From contig JACVTC010000003.1 in assembly GCA_016946835.1 (NCBI GenBank), positions 1,857,001-1,921,000 on the forward strand: a stretch of DNA of 64,000 nt. Direction: 5' to 3'. The notes beneath the pieces are model-generated. The model was not told the DNA's origin and searched no databases. It saw only the letters and a program-made list of their open reading frames with translations. Positions 43,472 to 56,535 of this stretch are shown one piece after another. This stretch comes from Neocallimastix lanati (nom. inval.). Taxonomy: Eukaryota > Neocallimastigomycota > Neocallimastigomycetes > Neocallimastigales > Neocallimastigaceae. Both the position numbers and the translations under genes were made by a program. Numbering within the stretch: position 1 is the first letter of the stretch; each line of letters starts with the position of its first letter.

Positions 43472-43597
43472 TATAATTAATAATAATTCTATATATATAT
43501 ATATAATAATTTAAAAGATGTAAAGGATAATAATTTAAAATATAACTATTAAAATTAAAAATAATTAAAAAATAATTGTTATAAAGATTAAAAAATA
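43472..43597. repeat. Right copy of the ~130-bp direct repeat flanking copia
   Basis: Same orientation and sequence as 15348-15483, lacking about 10-11 bp near its TA run. Confidence 0.8.
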
Positions 43598-44119
43598 ATA
43601 TATAAATAATTAATTGATCATTTTACACCTTTTAAGTCCTTGAGCAGTATTTTAGAAAAATCTTAAATTACTAATAAGTTTTTTTAATAAAAGAAATATT
43701 TATAAATAATTCAGTAAAAAAAAAAAAAAAAAAAAAAAAGATGAGGACATCATAAAAAAGGGAGTTAAAAGTAGCACAAAGTTAGGAATGATTTTAGGTG
43801 GTATCTATTTTTTTTTATTTTTTATTTTATATTTTATATTTTATATTTTTATTTTTTATTTAATATTTTTTTTATTTTTTTTTATTTTTTATTTTATATT
43901 TTTTTTTTTATTTTTTTTTTTTATATTTTTATTTTTTTTTTATTTTATATTTTTTATATTTTTTATATTTTTTATTTTATATTTTATATTTTATATTTTT
44001 ATTTTATATTTTTTTTTATTTTATATTTTTTATTTTATATTTTATAATTCTTTTTTTTTATTTTTTTTTATTATTTATTTATATTTATTTTTTACTATTT
44101 TTTTTATCTATTTTTTATT
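43598..44119. other. AT-rich DNA after the LTR stack
   Basis: Contains a poly-A tract (about 43714-43739) and then an extremely T-rich stretch. A 168-codon frame (43788-44294) across it encodes only Phe/Ile/Tyr/Leu and is compositional, not a gene. Confidence 0.6.
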
Positions 44120-44289
44120 TATTTTTTATATTATTTACTTATTTTTTATATTATTTATTTATTTTTTATATTATTTATTTATTTTTTATATTATTTATTT
44201 ATTTTTTATATTATTTATTTATTTTTTATATTATTTATTTATTTTTTATATTATTTATTTATTTTTTATATTATTTATTTATTTTTTAA
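44120..44289. repeat. 20-bp tandem repeat array
   Basis: Eight or more copies of TTTTATATTATTTATTTATT with almost no variation in the central copies. Confidence 0.9.
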
Positions 44290-46144
44290 ATTAATTATAT
44301 ATTTTTTCAGATTATTTATTAGGTTGTTTATTTATTTTTTATATTATTAATTAATTATTTATTTATTTCTCAAAATTTCTCAATATAATTATTTTAATTT
44401 TAAAGACAAATAAAAATATTATTAGATTAATAATAATAATAATTCTTTCATATTTAATTAAAATATTATTATATTAAAACTTTTATATTTAATTAAAATA
44501 TAATTATTATATAAATATATTATTATTATATAAATATCTAAATATTATTATTAATATTATTATTATTATTATTATATAAATAATTAAATTAAATAAGTTA
44601 TGAAAGAAAAGTAATATATATAAAATAAATATATATATATTTTGAGTAATAAGAATATAAAAAATTATACATATAGAGTAGTATAAATGAAAATAAAAGT
44701 ATTAAATTGAAAAGAAAATGTTAAGTTGATGAATATAAGGGAATCATATTTTTTTTTAATATTAAATTGACTTATAATATAATGAATTATTATTTATATT
44801 AATTTTGATATTAGAATTGATAAATATATATCATTTTAAAATATATGATATATAAATATTTGAAAAAAAAAAATAAAATAAAATAAAATAAAAATAACAT
44901 TAAAAGAGTTTTATATAAATATTTTTTAATATATTAATTTTATATTAATTTTATTGTATAATACATGGTTAAATTAAATTGTTAGTGAACAAAATTGTAT
45001 TTATTATTTCTATTGGTAAAAAAAAATTAGTATAAAAATATTTTTAAACATAATTCTGATAATAATATTTTGTATAACAATTTTATAAAAAAATATATAT
45101 ATATATATACCACAGGGAAAAGATGAACGTATTTCTGACCTTAAAATACAAGCTTTCTTATAATTTAGTTTAATATAATTTTGTATATAAATTTTTTAGT
45201 ATATTAAACATGAAAAAATTATTATAAAAGAATATAACTATATTATTTATATATATCTTTTATTAGTTTATATATATTATGAATTTTTTTTTTCTATGAA
45301 TTATAATAGTTTTATAGAGTATCCAAAAATTATAAATTTTTTGAATTAAATACAAAATGTATTTATATTTTATGATATTTTATTTAATTTTTTTTATTAA
45401 AACTTTGGATTTTTCGTATTACTGTATTATTTATTTTATTTTTATTATTATTTATTATTAATAATTTTATTTTTATTATTTTTCCATTATTTGATTTTGA
45501 AATTTACTATAAACTCTCTAAAATGTATTTGTTTCGTAAATTATTCATTTAATCATTATTTTATTAATTACTCCGAACTACTTGGTAGGTCCATATATTA
45601 AGTTTATCATAATGATCAAGTATTCTCTCTTGGTTATCTATCTATAATCTAAAATTAATAAATGCATATTCTAAGATTATATATAGAGGTTAAATTTGAG
45701 TCTAAAATATACTTTATATGCCCATATTCAGCTTAAAGCACTATATTTTTATTTCCCTAAATTAGTCGAATTTGGACAACCAAAAATTCATGTAATTTAA
45801 AGTCAAATTATTTATTAACAGTTTTTTTTCTAATTTTTATGATATTTTTTGATAATTTTGAAGACAGTATTAAATATTTTTTGTATTTTATTTATTTATT
45901 TATTTATTTTAGTCTTAGCACATGTTTTGTATTTTAAATAAAATGTCTTATTAGAAGACAATAAAGTTTTGCTTTTGAAATTCAATTGATTCATTCAAAG
46001 AAAGAGAGAGAGAAAATAGATGATTTATTAATTTTTTCAAAATTTCATGTAAAGAAAGACTTCTTTCTATATTTTATGTGACTTTTATAATTATTTTATT
46101 ATTATTATTATACCAATTGTTATTGGTATTATTTATTAATATAT

Positions 46145-46188
<44 letters not shown>

Positions 46189-46440
46189 AATTTCCTAAAT
46201 ATATATATAGTAAAAATAATCCAGATAATAATTATTATGCTTAAAACTTCAATACTTTAAAACAAAAATAAACTAAAAAAAAAAAAATAAAATAAAAAAG
46301 CATAAAAATAACGATATAAAAATAATTCAACATAGTATAAAACTTCAATACTTCAAAATAAAAACAAAAATAAACAAAATAACAAAAAAACTAAAACTAA
46401 AAATAAAAAAAAGTGTAAAAATAAAGATATAAAAATATGT
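44290..46440. other. AT-rich intergenic DNA
   Basis: No supported genes. The part near 45565-45800 is less AT-rich than its surroundings and could be a worn remnant of something, but no frame or motif could be read in it. Simple TTTA runs occur near 45893-45912 and 46145-46187. Confidence 0.5.
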
Positions 46441-48390
46441 AAAAGGAAAAGTTAATGTTTCACATCTGCCTAATAATAGTAATAATAATAATAATTCTAA
46501 TAAACCTATAAACGAATTTAATAATTCTAACAATCCTAATGCTAATCCTGATGAAGAAGTGGAAATAATTGATATTGATTATTTACTTGATGATATTGAT
46601 AATACTATGAAAAAACGTAGTGAAGATAATAATATAATAAGTTATTATTATAAATTAAAATTAACTGATAAAAGAGAATTAAAAATTATTGATAATTGGG
46701 AGAATCTATTCGGAGTAATTTATTAGTATGGAAAAAAATTATTATATATTATATAAAAAAATATTATAATATAATATATATATTGAACCTTTAGTTTATA
46801 CTATATATCATCATGTAATGAAGAAATGAGATTATCATATGCTTATAATTCACATAGTTATGAACAAAAACATGATAATATTATTGTAAATCCATGTTAT
46901 TATAATTTTTTATCTAAAGAAAAATTAGTATGTTAATACTGTTCATTTATCATTTAATGAAATTCAATTAGTATGGAAATTAGGATATAATGAATATACA
47001 ATTGAATCATGTGAAAAAACAAAAGAATTAAAACTTCTAGATAATGGATTAAAATTAATATGTAAAGATAGATCTAAAGATATTTCTGTATTACCTTGAA
47101 ATAAGAATTATACATTAACTATTAAAGAAAATTTAATATATGAAGATTTTTATAATAATTATTATGGATATGGAAACTCATACAATTGAATGGGCTTTTG
47201 AACCAATAAGAAGATTAATATCATTGAAAAATAAAGAATCAATATATATGAATAAAATAATTATAGCTAATAATTTTACTACTTATGATGGATTATATAT
47301 TATAAGACTGAAAAAGATAAATTTATACTTATATCCAATGATTTTGGTTTATAGTTAATAGATAAAGGTTATCTTGCTTATGTATATCAAATAAGTAGAA
47401 ATGAAACCGCTTTTGTTATAAATGAAAATGTTATTGTTAATAATGTTAAAAATATGAAATTAGAATATAACAGCTAAATAAATGCTTTAATGTTATCCAA
47501 TGAATTAGGTAATTATATATGGAAATACTATGGCTATATATATTGTGATAAATTAATATCCAATAATGAAAAATATAATACTATTTATTTTCTTTCATCT
47601 ATAGAAAAAAATGAACATCTGTGGTTACAATTAATATCTAATGGAAAATTGTATTATTCACTCATGTTTGAATTATTAGATATTCAACACTATTTAAATA
47701 TTACTGATCCTACTTATACATTAAAATTAAAATAATGCAGGTGATATTGTTATTAATGATTATAAATTTTTTTTATCAAGAATATTATAAATATAAAGAT
47801 TATTATACCTTAGAATTAATTGATGGTAATAATAAGGATTATAATTTAATTAATGAAATAAATTATGCAAATGAAAATGGTGAAATTGTAATTAATAATA
47901 ATATTAATAATGAAATAACATTAGTATTAAAATCTTTAAGAAGCGAATATAAATAGTGTAATAATTATATCTATAATAGACCATTATATGCATCTAAATT
48001 ATTTATTAACGATTTATTTACTAAAGGTGAAATGCAATATTGTAACATTATTCATTAATTATATTAGATGGTGTAACTAAAGAAATAGTATATGAAGTTC
48101 CTATAATGTAAATTTAGTTGAATTAGTCATTACTGACAGAAATTTAATATTAATTTTTGATAATAAAGTACAATATGAATTAACTAGTAGATTATCTAAT
48201 AGAAATATAAATATATTTTTATAATGTAATTTTAATGATACTTCGGTATATTGGGATGGTGGTAATGATAAGGTATAACAATATTATGTAAAGTTAAATA
48301 TTGTGATAGACATAATAAAAAACAACATTGGAAATTTATATCTGATATAAACTATATTTTAAATAAATATTAATTAATAAATATATTATT
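46441..48390 (+). pseudogene. Heavily decayed coding region, identity unknown
   Basis: Plus-strand pieces of coding-like composition run through this stretch, separated by many breaks (ten or more). An Asn/Pro-rich start leads into an acidic segment (EEVEIIDIDYLLDDIDN). Later pieces include LSNELGNYIWKYYGYIYCDK near 47493 and NENGEIVINNNINNE near 47870. The repeated pattern of short polar beta-like segments is even along its length and no catalytic motif is seen. I do not recognise the family. It may be one old gene or more, and its relation to the helicase fossil 0.8 kb downstream is unknown. Confidence 0.55.
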
Positions 48391-49213
48391 AGCTATATAA
48401 ATCCAAATAATATTATCAAAAAAATGAAATAAAATAATTTAGATAAATATTACTTAGAAATCACAATATTTAAAATTATTCAAATAATTTTTAAAATAAA
48501 TAAAATCTATTATGTAGTTTATATAATTCTCTATATTATAATATATATATATATATATATATAAAGTATCTAAATAAATAAATATATTTTAAAATATAAA
48601 AGAATATAAATATATAAATAAAGATATTTTTTAAAATAAAAAAAATTTATAAATAAAATATCTGAATAAACAAAAATATTTTTTAAAATAAAATAACAAG
48701 AATATAAATAAAATATCTTAATAAGTAAAAAGTAAAGATATTTTTTTCTTATTTTCAATATTGTGTTTTTTATTCGAAAAACTAGAGTTTTTTATGAAGA
48801 TTATTAATTTAAAATATATTTGTGAGTATATAGTAGTATATTTTTGTTTAGAAAATTTTAATTAATAAAAAGAATTAATTAGTTAATAAATATAAAAATT
48901 AAAATTATTGTAAACGTTAAATCAATTAAATAAAGTCAAATAAAAAAAAATAGAAATACTTTTTATTTCTCTCTTTAACTAATTGAAATATCATTACTGT
49001 TTTTCGTAAATATCAGCTATTTTTTATTTCATTATAATAGTATAAATTATTATTTATTTATTTAATATCTTATTTATTTTAGTAAATTATTATTTATGTT
49101 TTAATTTATTAATATTTTATTGATATTTCAATATCTATTTACAGTATAAACTATTTAAATTAAAATGATTTTTTTGAAATAAATTAAATTTATACAAATA
49201 TATTATTAAAAAG
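48391..49213. other. AT-rich spacer
   Basis: TA run at about 48540-48562 and imperfect repeats of AAATATTTTTTAAAATAAA near 48590-48745. Nothing coding. Confidence 0.5.
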
Positions 49214-50850
49214 TTGTTTGAATTATTTATCACTTTTAATGTTTCAAGTAAAATTACTGCTATACCTCAAATTTTTACGAAGAATAATGAAACATTTATC
49301 TGGACATATGAATATTTAGATAGTTGTTTAAATGGTTCAGATTTTGTAGATGAAAAAGATATTACGATATTTGTGATAATACTAAAAATAACAAAAGGCA
49401 TCTTGATGAAAATGATGATGTAATTTATTTTAAATCTGTTACTCATAAGGAAATGTGTATATCAACTATTAATAATAAAATAGTATTAAGCAAATGTGAT
49501 GAAAATGATTTATAAAATATATTGAAATATCTAAATTTATAGAAAGTAATAATAGGCGTTTAAGTGTTATTGAGGATGAAAATGATCCAGATTAAATAGC
49601 ATTAAAAATTGTTCAAAAACATCGAAAAATCACCAGAGAATCTTTAAATATATGAAATATTGAAGTAAATTATATGAAAGTAACACTTGATGTCCTTCAT
49701 ATACATGATGATGATGATTTAACGCAAGATACTACAACAACACTACCAAATTTAAAATTTAAATCAACTTCATCGCAAAATATTTAAAATAATTATACTA
49801 ATATTTATAGCGATCCCTTTTGTAAAAGGGGATTGTTATAATCTTATAATATTAAATATTATTGTTGTAAATTGAATCATTGCTTTAATTAAATAAATAA
49901 ATAATCAGGGAACTCCAGATGGACTTTTATTTATCTATTTCAATACCATTGATGAAGTTGATATATATAACTTTCCCGCGTTACATTGTGTTATGGGTTA
50001 TCATTATATACATAATACAGAATCTTCTATGGAAGGAATATCAATATTTTCCAATTTAGAAAAAAAAGTAGATAAAAAAATCAAAGATGTTGATCGTCTT
50101 CTTCCTTATCATTATCATTCTCATCATAATTATGATGATTACGAATTCGCTGAACTAAACGAAATTCGATAGGAAAGAGATAGGAAACTCTTGAATTTTA
50201 CATTTATTGCAGGAGATAAAAGACTCTATCCAAATATGATGGAATATTTAAATTTATTTAATGATTCAAGTAACAAAAATGAATTAAAGATAAAGGTTCT
50301 TCTTGGAAGTGACATAGTATCCGAAAGTGTTGATATTATGAATGTTCGGCTATTACATGTATTAACATCGTATTATGAAAAAGATAAATTAAATTATTGG
50401 ACGTATTCGACAAGTCGGTTCCCATGATTCTATTCCTCCAGGTCAACGATTTGTTAATATTTATTTGTACATGGAATGTGATGACGAAGTCGAATATTCT
50501 AATTATATAAATTACAGTATATATTACTTCAAATATATTATATGTGAAAATAAATATAAAAATATAATCAAGTACTACTAAACGTCTTTCATTGAATCTT
50601 TGGTCTATGCTCATCCTAATTTAAATAATCCCTAAAATACTAGCTGTCTTATTAATAAAGGAGAGAATAAACCTTTTAACATTGAATCAAACTTGAGTGA
50701 AAGTAGAATGATGATCAATACAGGTATAGATATAGATACAAATGCTCATGAAGTTACTATTACGCTCAAATATTTTAATGGAAATAAGTTATCTTGCGAT
50801 ATAATTTTCCAATTTATAACAATGATCAAAATTAATAAATAAACTAAAAA
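49214..50850 (+). pseudogene. Fossil with an SF2 helicase segment of poxvirus D6/NPH-I type
   Basis: Coding-like pieces on the plus strand, broken in at least five places. The clearest part is about 50190-50520. There the stretch KVLLGSDIVSESVDI followed by an N-V-R-x-x-H block matches helicase motif V of the D6/NPH-I group, and an arginine-finger-type motif VI follows at the expected distance. In that group motif V reads like G-S-x-x-x-E-G-V-x-L-x-N-V-R-x-x-H. Such helicases occur in poxviruses, asfarviruses and other large DNA viruses, and in cytoplasmic linear plasmids of fungi. The part before 49900 is less clear and may belong to the same fossil. Age is old judging by the decay. A distant host SF2 helicase is the alternative. 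Confidence 0.5.
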
Positions 50851-51302
50851 TCATAAAGTTATATTTATGAAAGGTTAATATTAAAAGCTGGTAAATTATT
50901 TATTTAAACAATAAGTACAAAATGATATAAACATAAAAAATATACGATCAATTTATTAAATATTCTTTTATTGAAATATTAATCATTCCACTTCCGATAA
51001 TTTTCGAAATATTAGTTTTACATGTAATTTTATATATGTTTATAGAAAAGAACAACCTTTGGAAATGATCACATCTGATATAATAATGAATAATATAAAC
51101 TATAAAAATATAAATAATATATTAAATATATTATACAACATATAATTATATTAATGCTTATTCATTATTTTATTTATATCATTGTTATTGAAAATTAAAT
51201 AATAATAAAAATAATAATAATTATATATTATCAATTATCAATTATAGAACAAAAAACTTAAAATCAAATTAATGTTTTTTAATTATTTTAATATTTTATT
51301 TC
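50851..51302. other. AT-rich spacer outside the inverted repeat
   Basis: Noncoding. It has no counterpart beyond 63135, which sets the outer edge of the left arm. Confidence 0.55.
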
Positions 51303-54300
51303 ATTATTTTTTAATTTTTAAATTTCATTATTTTTAATTTTATTTATTTTTTTTTTTTTTATTTCTTATATTATATTATTATAATTATTATTTATAAATA
51401 AATATTATTCTACATTTTTTTTGTTTATATTGTTTTTTTTATATATTGATTTTCTGGCTTATTTCTATATTTATATTTTACATGTAAATATATAAAATTT
51501 TTATAATGATCTTTTTTTTGTTTTATTATATTATTTATTATTTATATATATATTTATATTATAAATAAGTTTTAATATTAAATTATTTAAATATTAAAGA
51601 TTTCTTAGTAAAGTTTGTAAGCTCTTTTTCTAAGAACTTCTTCTTCTTCAACTGAATCAGTTTCATCAGCGCTATCTTCAGCTTCTTCAACTTCGGCATC
51701 AACTTCATTATCATTTTCATCAGCACTATCTTCGGCATCTTCATCAGTATCAACATCAGCATCACCAGCAACTTCTTCTTCATCAGAATCACAATAATTA
51801 GCAGCTGGAACAGTAGTTTTAAGTGGTAAGTCTCTAGCATTGGAACCTGCGAAAACTGTATATTCACCTTCTTCTGGTTGAACGAATTCCATGGCATCAA
51901 CATCAAAGTATGAAAGATCATGATTATCAACTAAGATATTAACTTCTTTACTTTCACCAGCTTCTAACATAACTTTATCGAATCCCTTGAATAAACGAGA
52001 TGGATAATCTTTAACAACATCTGGGAATGAAAGGAAAATCATTGGAACAGCTGCACCTGCAACATCACCAGTATTAGTAACAGTTAAAGTAACATGAAGA
52101 CCATCTTCTTCCATTTCTGCTTCTAAATTAGAATATTCAAAAGTAGTATAAGATAAACCATAACCGAAAGCAAAGGTTGGTTCAATTCCTTGTTTATCGA
52201 ACCAGCGATAACCAATGAAAAGACCTTCATCGTAATCATATTGTGTCATTTTTTCACCACCACCTGGAAGACCTGCATCATATTTAACATCAGTTGGATA
52301 ATCTTCACGAGGTGCCCAAGTGTATGGTAAATGACCTGATGGATTAACATCTCCGAATAAAACATCAGTAATAGCATGACCTGTTTCTTGACCTGGCATA
52401 CCAGCGAAAATAATACCTTTAACCTTATCCAAGAATGGAACATTAACTGGTCCTGGAGCATGAATAACAACAATGGTATTTTTATTAACTGAAGCAACAG
52501 CATCAATTAATTCATTACCTCCATGCCATAAATCTAAGTTACGACGATCCCCTTTATTTCCTTCAACAGTAATATATTCTTCACCAGAATCAGCTTGAAC
52601 GAAAACAATAGCTAAATCTGCATCTTTAGCAACTTCTGCTCCAGCTTCAGCATCATCTTCACCAGAACTAACAATTTCAATGTTATCCTTCTTAGCTCTT
52701 TCAGTAATAGCTGAAAGTGGATCAATTACGTATTTGAAATCGGTAGTACCGGATCCCCAACCAAGAGCAAGAGTACCATCAGCACAATTCATATCATCAC
52801 AGAATTTAGTTGGCATAGAATCTTTACCGATAACTGCAATCTTCTTGACTCCCTTAATTGGAAGAACTGATTCATCATTCTTTAATAAGACATTACTATC
52901 AGCACCAACCTTTCTATTAAGAGCAATGTTTTCATCAGTAAGAGTATCAACATATAAGTTAACATCTGGGAAGTTTTCCATTTGTCCAGCTTTATATAAT
53001 GAACGAATAATACGTAAAGCTGCATCATCTAATCTTTCTTGTGGGAAAACACCATTATCAATACATTCTTGAATATGTTCACCCCAATAACTATTTCCAA
53101 TAAAGTTTGGACCCCATTGTTTACCTCCTGGCATATTCATATCCATACCAGCTCCGAAACTCTTTTCAACATCATAAATAGCCCACCAATCTGACATAAC
53201 CATTCCTTGGAAATCCATCTTTCCTTTCAAATAATCAGTTAATAATCTTTTGTTTTGGACAGAATAAGTTCCATTAACAGCATTATAAGCTGCCATAATC
53301 GAATTAACAGAACCATCATTAACTGCACGATAGAAAGGCTCCATGTAAACTTCCCAGAGAGCTTGTTCTGGAATATTAGAAGAGGAAGCACCACGATTGT
53401 TTTCTTGATCATTACCAACAAAGTGTTTAGCAGTAGCAATAACACCTTGAGATTGAATACCTTTAATAACTTCTATACCACATTGTCCAGCAAGGAATGG
53501 ATCTTCACCATAACTTTCCCAGATTCTACCTGAAGCTGGTGCACGTTGAATATTCATTCCTGGTGCAAGTGCAAAATTGATACCTCTTTGATAGAATTCA
53601 TTACCTTGAGCTTCTCCTACCTTACGAAGTAAAGCTCTATCGAATGTAGAAGCAGTATTAATTGCTGCTTGCCATGAAGTAGCTGTACCTTTAGCAAATC
53701 TAACACCAGCTGGTCCATCTTGAAGGCAAAGACCTTTAAATCCTTTTCTTTCAATTGGATCAATAGAACCCACACAAACTCCTGTCATATTTTCTCTACC
53801 TGTAACTAAACTGATTTTTTCTTCATTAGTTAAATCGGCACACCATTCTCTAGCCTTAGCATCAGCTTCTTCCCAAGTCATAGCTAAAGACTTAGTAGCA
53901 AAAAGGAAAGCAACTGTAGATAAAACACTTGTGAATTTCATTTTTACTAAATATTATAATTAAAAATTTATGTTTTTATATTTAGATTTATTTATATTTT
54001 TACTTTAATTTAATTTATTTTATTTAATATAATTTTATTTTATTTTATTTAAGATTTTTTATTTATTTATTTAATAATCAATATTAAGTAAATTCAATAT
54101 ATTTTTATTATTATCTAATGAAATTATATATATATATATATTTTAGTTATTTTATTCTTAAAATATATTTATTTAAATATATTTTTGATGAACAAAAAAA
54201 AAAAAAAAAAATGAATGAAAATCTTTTCATTTTATATAAATTTTTTTTTTTATTTAAATTTGACCACAAAATATTTTAATATAAAATAATATATTTTTAA

Positions 54301-55298
54301 TTAAAAAGGAAAATTTATAAAATTAAAGTAATAAATAAAATAATACATTAAAAGCAATTTATTATACAAAGATACTTTATCATTTTTGTAATTATGAATG
54401 TTTTAATAAATATATAATAATGAAACTGTAATTAATATTATATAATTAAAGCCTTTTTTAATTTTAACTATAATATTTGAATATGTAAAAAATATTAAAA
54501 TTGATAATATTAAATACTAAAAAAATATATATTTAAAATTTTATAATTATAATAATAATAATACTAATCATAATAGTAATAATATTAAAAAATAATAAAA
54601 ATTATATGTTACACAAAAATATTAATTTTATAATATTTAAATTTTTTATAAATTATCCCTGTTTCTTCTTTAAATTTAAAATTATGGTAATAAAAAAATA
54701 TTAATGCAAAAATAATAAACTTCCGGTATTTTAGCCATAATTTAAAATTATAAATTAATCTAAAATCGTATCATGTTTTAAAAAATTTTATATATATATT
54801 TAATTGAATAATATGGAGATTTTATATTAAATTTAAGGATACAAAAACAAAATTAAAATATAAATAAAAATATAAAATTATTAATGAAAATGAAAAGATA
54901 AACGATAACAATAATAACAATAATAATAATAATAATAATAATGATAATAATAGTAGTAGTAGTAATTGTAATTATTATTATTATTATTATAATAATTAAT
55001 AATAATAGTAATAATTTTAAAAACAGTAATAAAATTTATAAAAATAATAATTAAATTAAAATAATTTATTCTTTTTAGTAATATAAATAATTTAATAAAA
55101 TATGATATATTTAAGATTCAAGCAATTAATAAAATAAGAAATATATATTTATTTTTATATAATTAATAAGAATAATAATTTTTGAGATAGATAAAAATAT
55201 AAAATAAATTATTAAATAATAGTTTATTTATTATTTAAAAGCTTTATTTTAATTATTATAAATTGAATTTTTAAAATATTAAATATATTATATATAAA
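51303..55298. repeat. Left outer arm of a large inverted repeat (about 4.0 kb)
   Basis: Every stretch compared is the exact reverse complement of 59140-63135, and paired positions add to 114438 throughout. The arm spans GH3-B with about 300 bp downstream and about 1.36 kb upstream. Microsatellites and homopolymers inside it also match in length. Confidence 0.92.
51605..53941 (-). CDS. GH3 family beta-glucosidase B, secreted
   Basis: 778 aa, intronless, with an amino-acid sequence identical to copy C. The signal peptide is 1-20 (ends S-L-A). The barrel domain carries WESYGEDP, KHFVGNDQ and MVMSDWW (nucleophile Asp about 251). The sandwich domain carries DSGEEYITVEGN with the likely acid/base Glu, and a fibronectin-III-like domain follows. 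The acidic tail repeats E-D-S-A-D-E and ends RKRAYKLY. It differs from copy A by scattered substitutions, mostly in the barrel half and tail, while long tracts of the C-terminal half are nearly identical at the nucleotide level. No dockerin is seen. It is transcribed away from copy C with the inverted repeat centre between them. Confidence 0.95.
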   Translation of the reverse strand: MKFTSVLSTVAFLFATKSLAMTWEEADAKAREWCADLTNEEKISLVTGRENMTGVCVGSIDPIERKGFKGLCLQDGPAGVRFAKGTATSWQAAINTASTFDRALLRKVGEAQGNEFYQRGINFALAPGMNIQRAPASGRIWESYGEDPFLAGQCGIEVIKGIQSQGVIATAKHFVGNDQENNRGASSSNIPEQALWEVYMEPFYRAVNDGSVNSIMAAYNAVNGTYSVQNKRLLTDYLKGKMDFQGMVMSDWWAIYDVEKSFGAGMDMNMPGGKQWGPNFIGNSYWGEHIQECIDNGVFPQERLDDAALRIIRSLYKAGQMENFPDVNLYVDTLTDENIALNRKVGADSNVLLKNDESVLPIKGVKKIAVIGKDSMPTKFCDDMNCADGTLALGWGSGTTDFKYVIDPLSAITERAKKDNIEIVSSGEDDAEAGAEVAKDADLAIVFVQADSGEEYITVEGNKGDRRNLDLWHGGNELIDAVASVNKNTIVVIHAPGPVNVPFLDKVKGIIFAGMPGQETGHAITDVLFGDVNPSGHLPYTWAPREDYPTDVKYDAGLPGGGEKMTQYDYDEGLFIGYRWFDKQGIEPTFAFGYGLSYTTFEYSNLEAEMEEDGLHVTLTVTNTGDVAGAAVPMIFLSFPDVVKDYPSRLFKGFDKVMLEAGESKEVNILVDNHDLSYFDVDAMEFVQPEEGEYTVFAGSNARDLPLKTTVPAANYCDSDEEEVAGDADVDTDEDAEDSADENDNEVDAEVEEAEDSADETDSVEEEEVLRKRAYKLY

Positions 55299-55704
55299 AT
55301 TTAAGTTTTATTTAATATTTAAATTTTTAATAAAATAATGTATTATAAGTAAATACTATGTTTATAGTATTTACTTATTATTTTATGTGTATTTATATTA
55401 TGTCGAACGTATGTTAAATATAATTCTAAACAATATTATTTTTATATAGTTAAATAATAAATAAGATATAGAAAATAATAAAAATAATCCTAATAATCAT
55501 TAATAAGATTAGAAGCTCAAAAATAAAAATATAAAAAAATAAGAAAAATATATAAAATGAAATGAAGATAAAAAATTTATAAAAATATTTATGAATAAAT
55601 GGTTAGAATTATTAAAAAATTAAAATAAACAAGAAGACAATTTTCAAAAATATAATCATAACAATTCTTTTATTTAATATTTTGTATTTTAATATTATCA
55701 AAAA

Positions 55705-55748
<44 letters not shown>

Positions 55749-56535
55749 TAAATTATGATATTATTATTTAATGAATCTATATACACACACCTATATATAT
55801 ACTTCAGTTGTTTTGCACTTCGATGTATTTATTTAAATATATAGAAATGAAAATTTTTTTATTTGATATGTTTTTTTTTTTTTTTTTTTTTTTCAAAAAA
55901 AAAAAAATTTTAGCAAATAATTTTAAATTGATGTAGTTTTATGATGATATTTAATAAATTTTTAATTTTTAGGGAAATTTTCAAAATATTAATTTTATTT
56001 TATTTAATATTATTAAAGTTTTATTTAAGTACTAGTGTTTAAATTGTTATTTATTAATTTTAAACTATTTATATTATATAATGGTTTATTAATTATTTAA
56101 ATTACTAATATTAATATAAAAAATGATAAAAAATACTGATATGGAAAATTTAAATGGATTAAAATAAAAAATAAAAAAATATTATGTTACATAATATTTT
56201 AATGAATTAAAGTAAATCTTTGATATTGTTTTAATTATATTAAATATGTTTTAATAGATTAAACATTAAAATAATAATATTAATAAAAAATGCCGTTAGT
56301 CTATAAAAAATAATTTATCCTTATATTCTTAATATTTTTAATTAAAAATAATTATTAATTTATATAAATATATGGAATAATAAAATAATAGCATATGATA
56401 TTATAGATGGTTGTAACAACTTTCCTTAACTTTCTAAATCTGTTAATATTATATGTACAAAGAAATTACTCATAATTAATATATTTGATTAGAAAATCAT
56501 ATGGCACTAAGAAGGGATATTGAATTAACATAATA
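55299..56535. repeat. Left inner arm, diverged
   Basis: Homologous in inverted orientation to about 57960-59139, but with scattered substitutions and indels. For example, ACTTCAGTTGTTTTGCAC here pairs with ACTTCAGCTGTTTTACAC on the other strand. Identity looks near 85-90 percent, against no differences in the outer arm. A (TA)n run near 55715-55747 is shared. Confidence 0.8.

Noticed and set aside
43788-44294. 168-codon frame rich in Phe, Ile, Tyr and Leu
   Set aside because: The composition is wholly explained by T-rich DNA and the 20-bp tandem array. It looks like a many-helix membrane protein only because of base bias.
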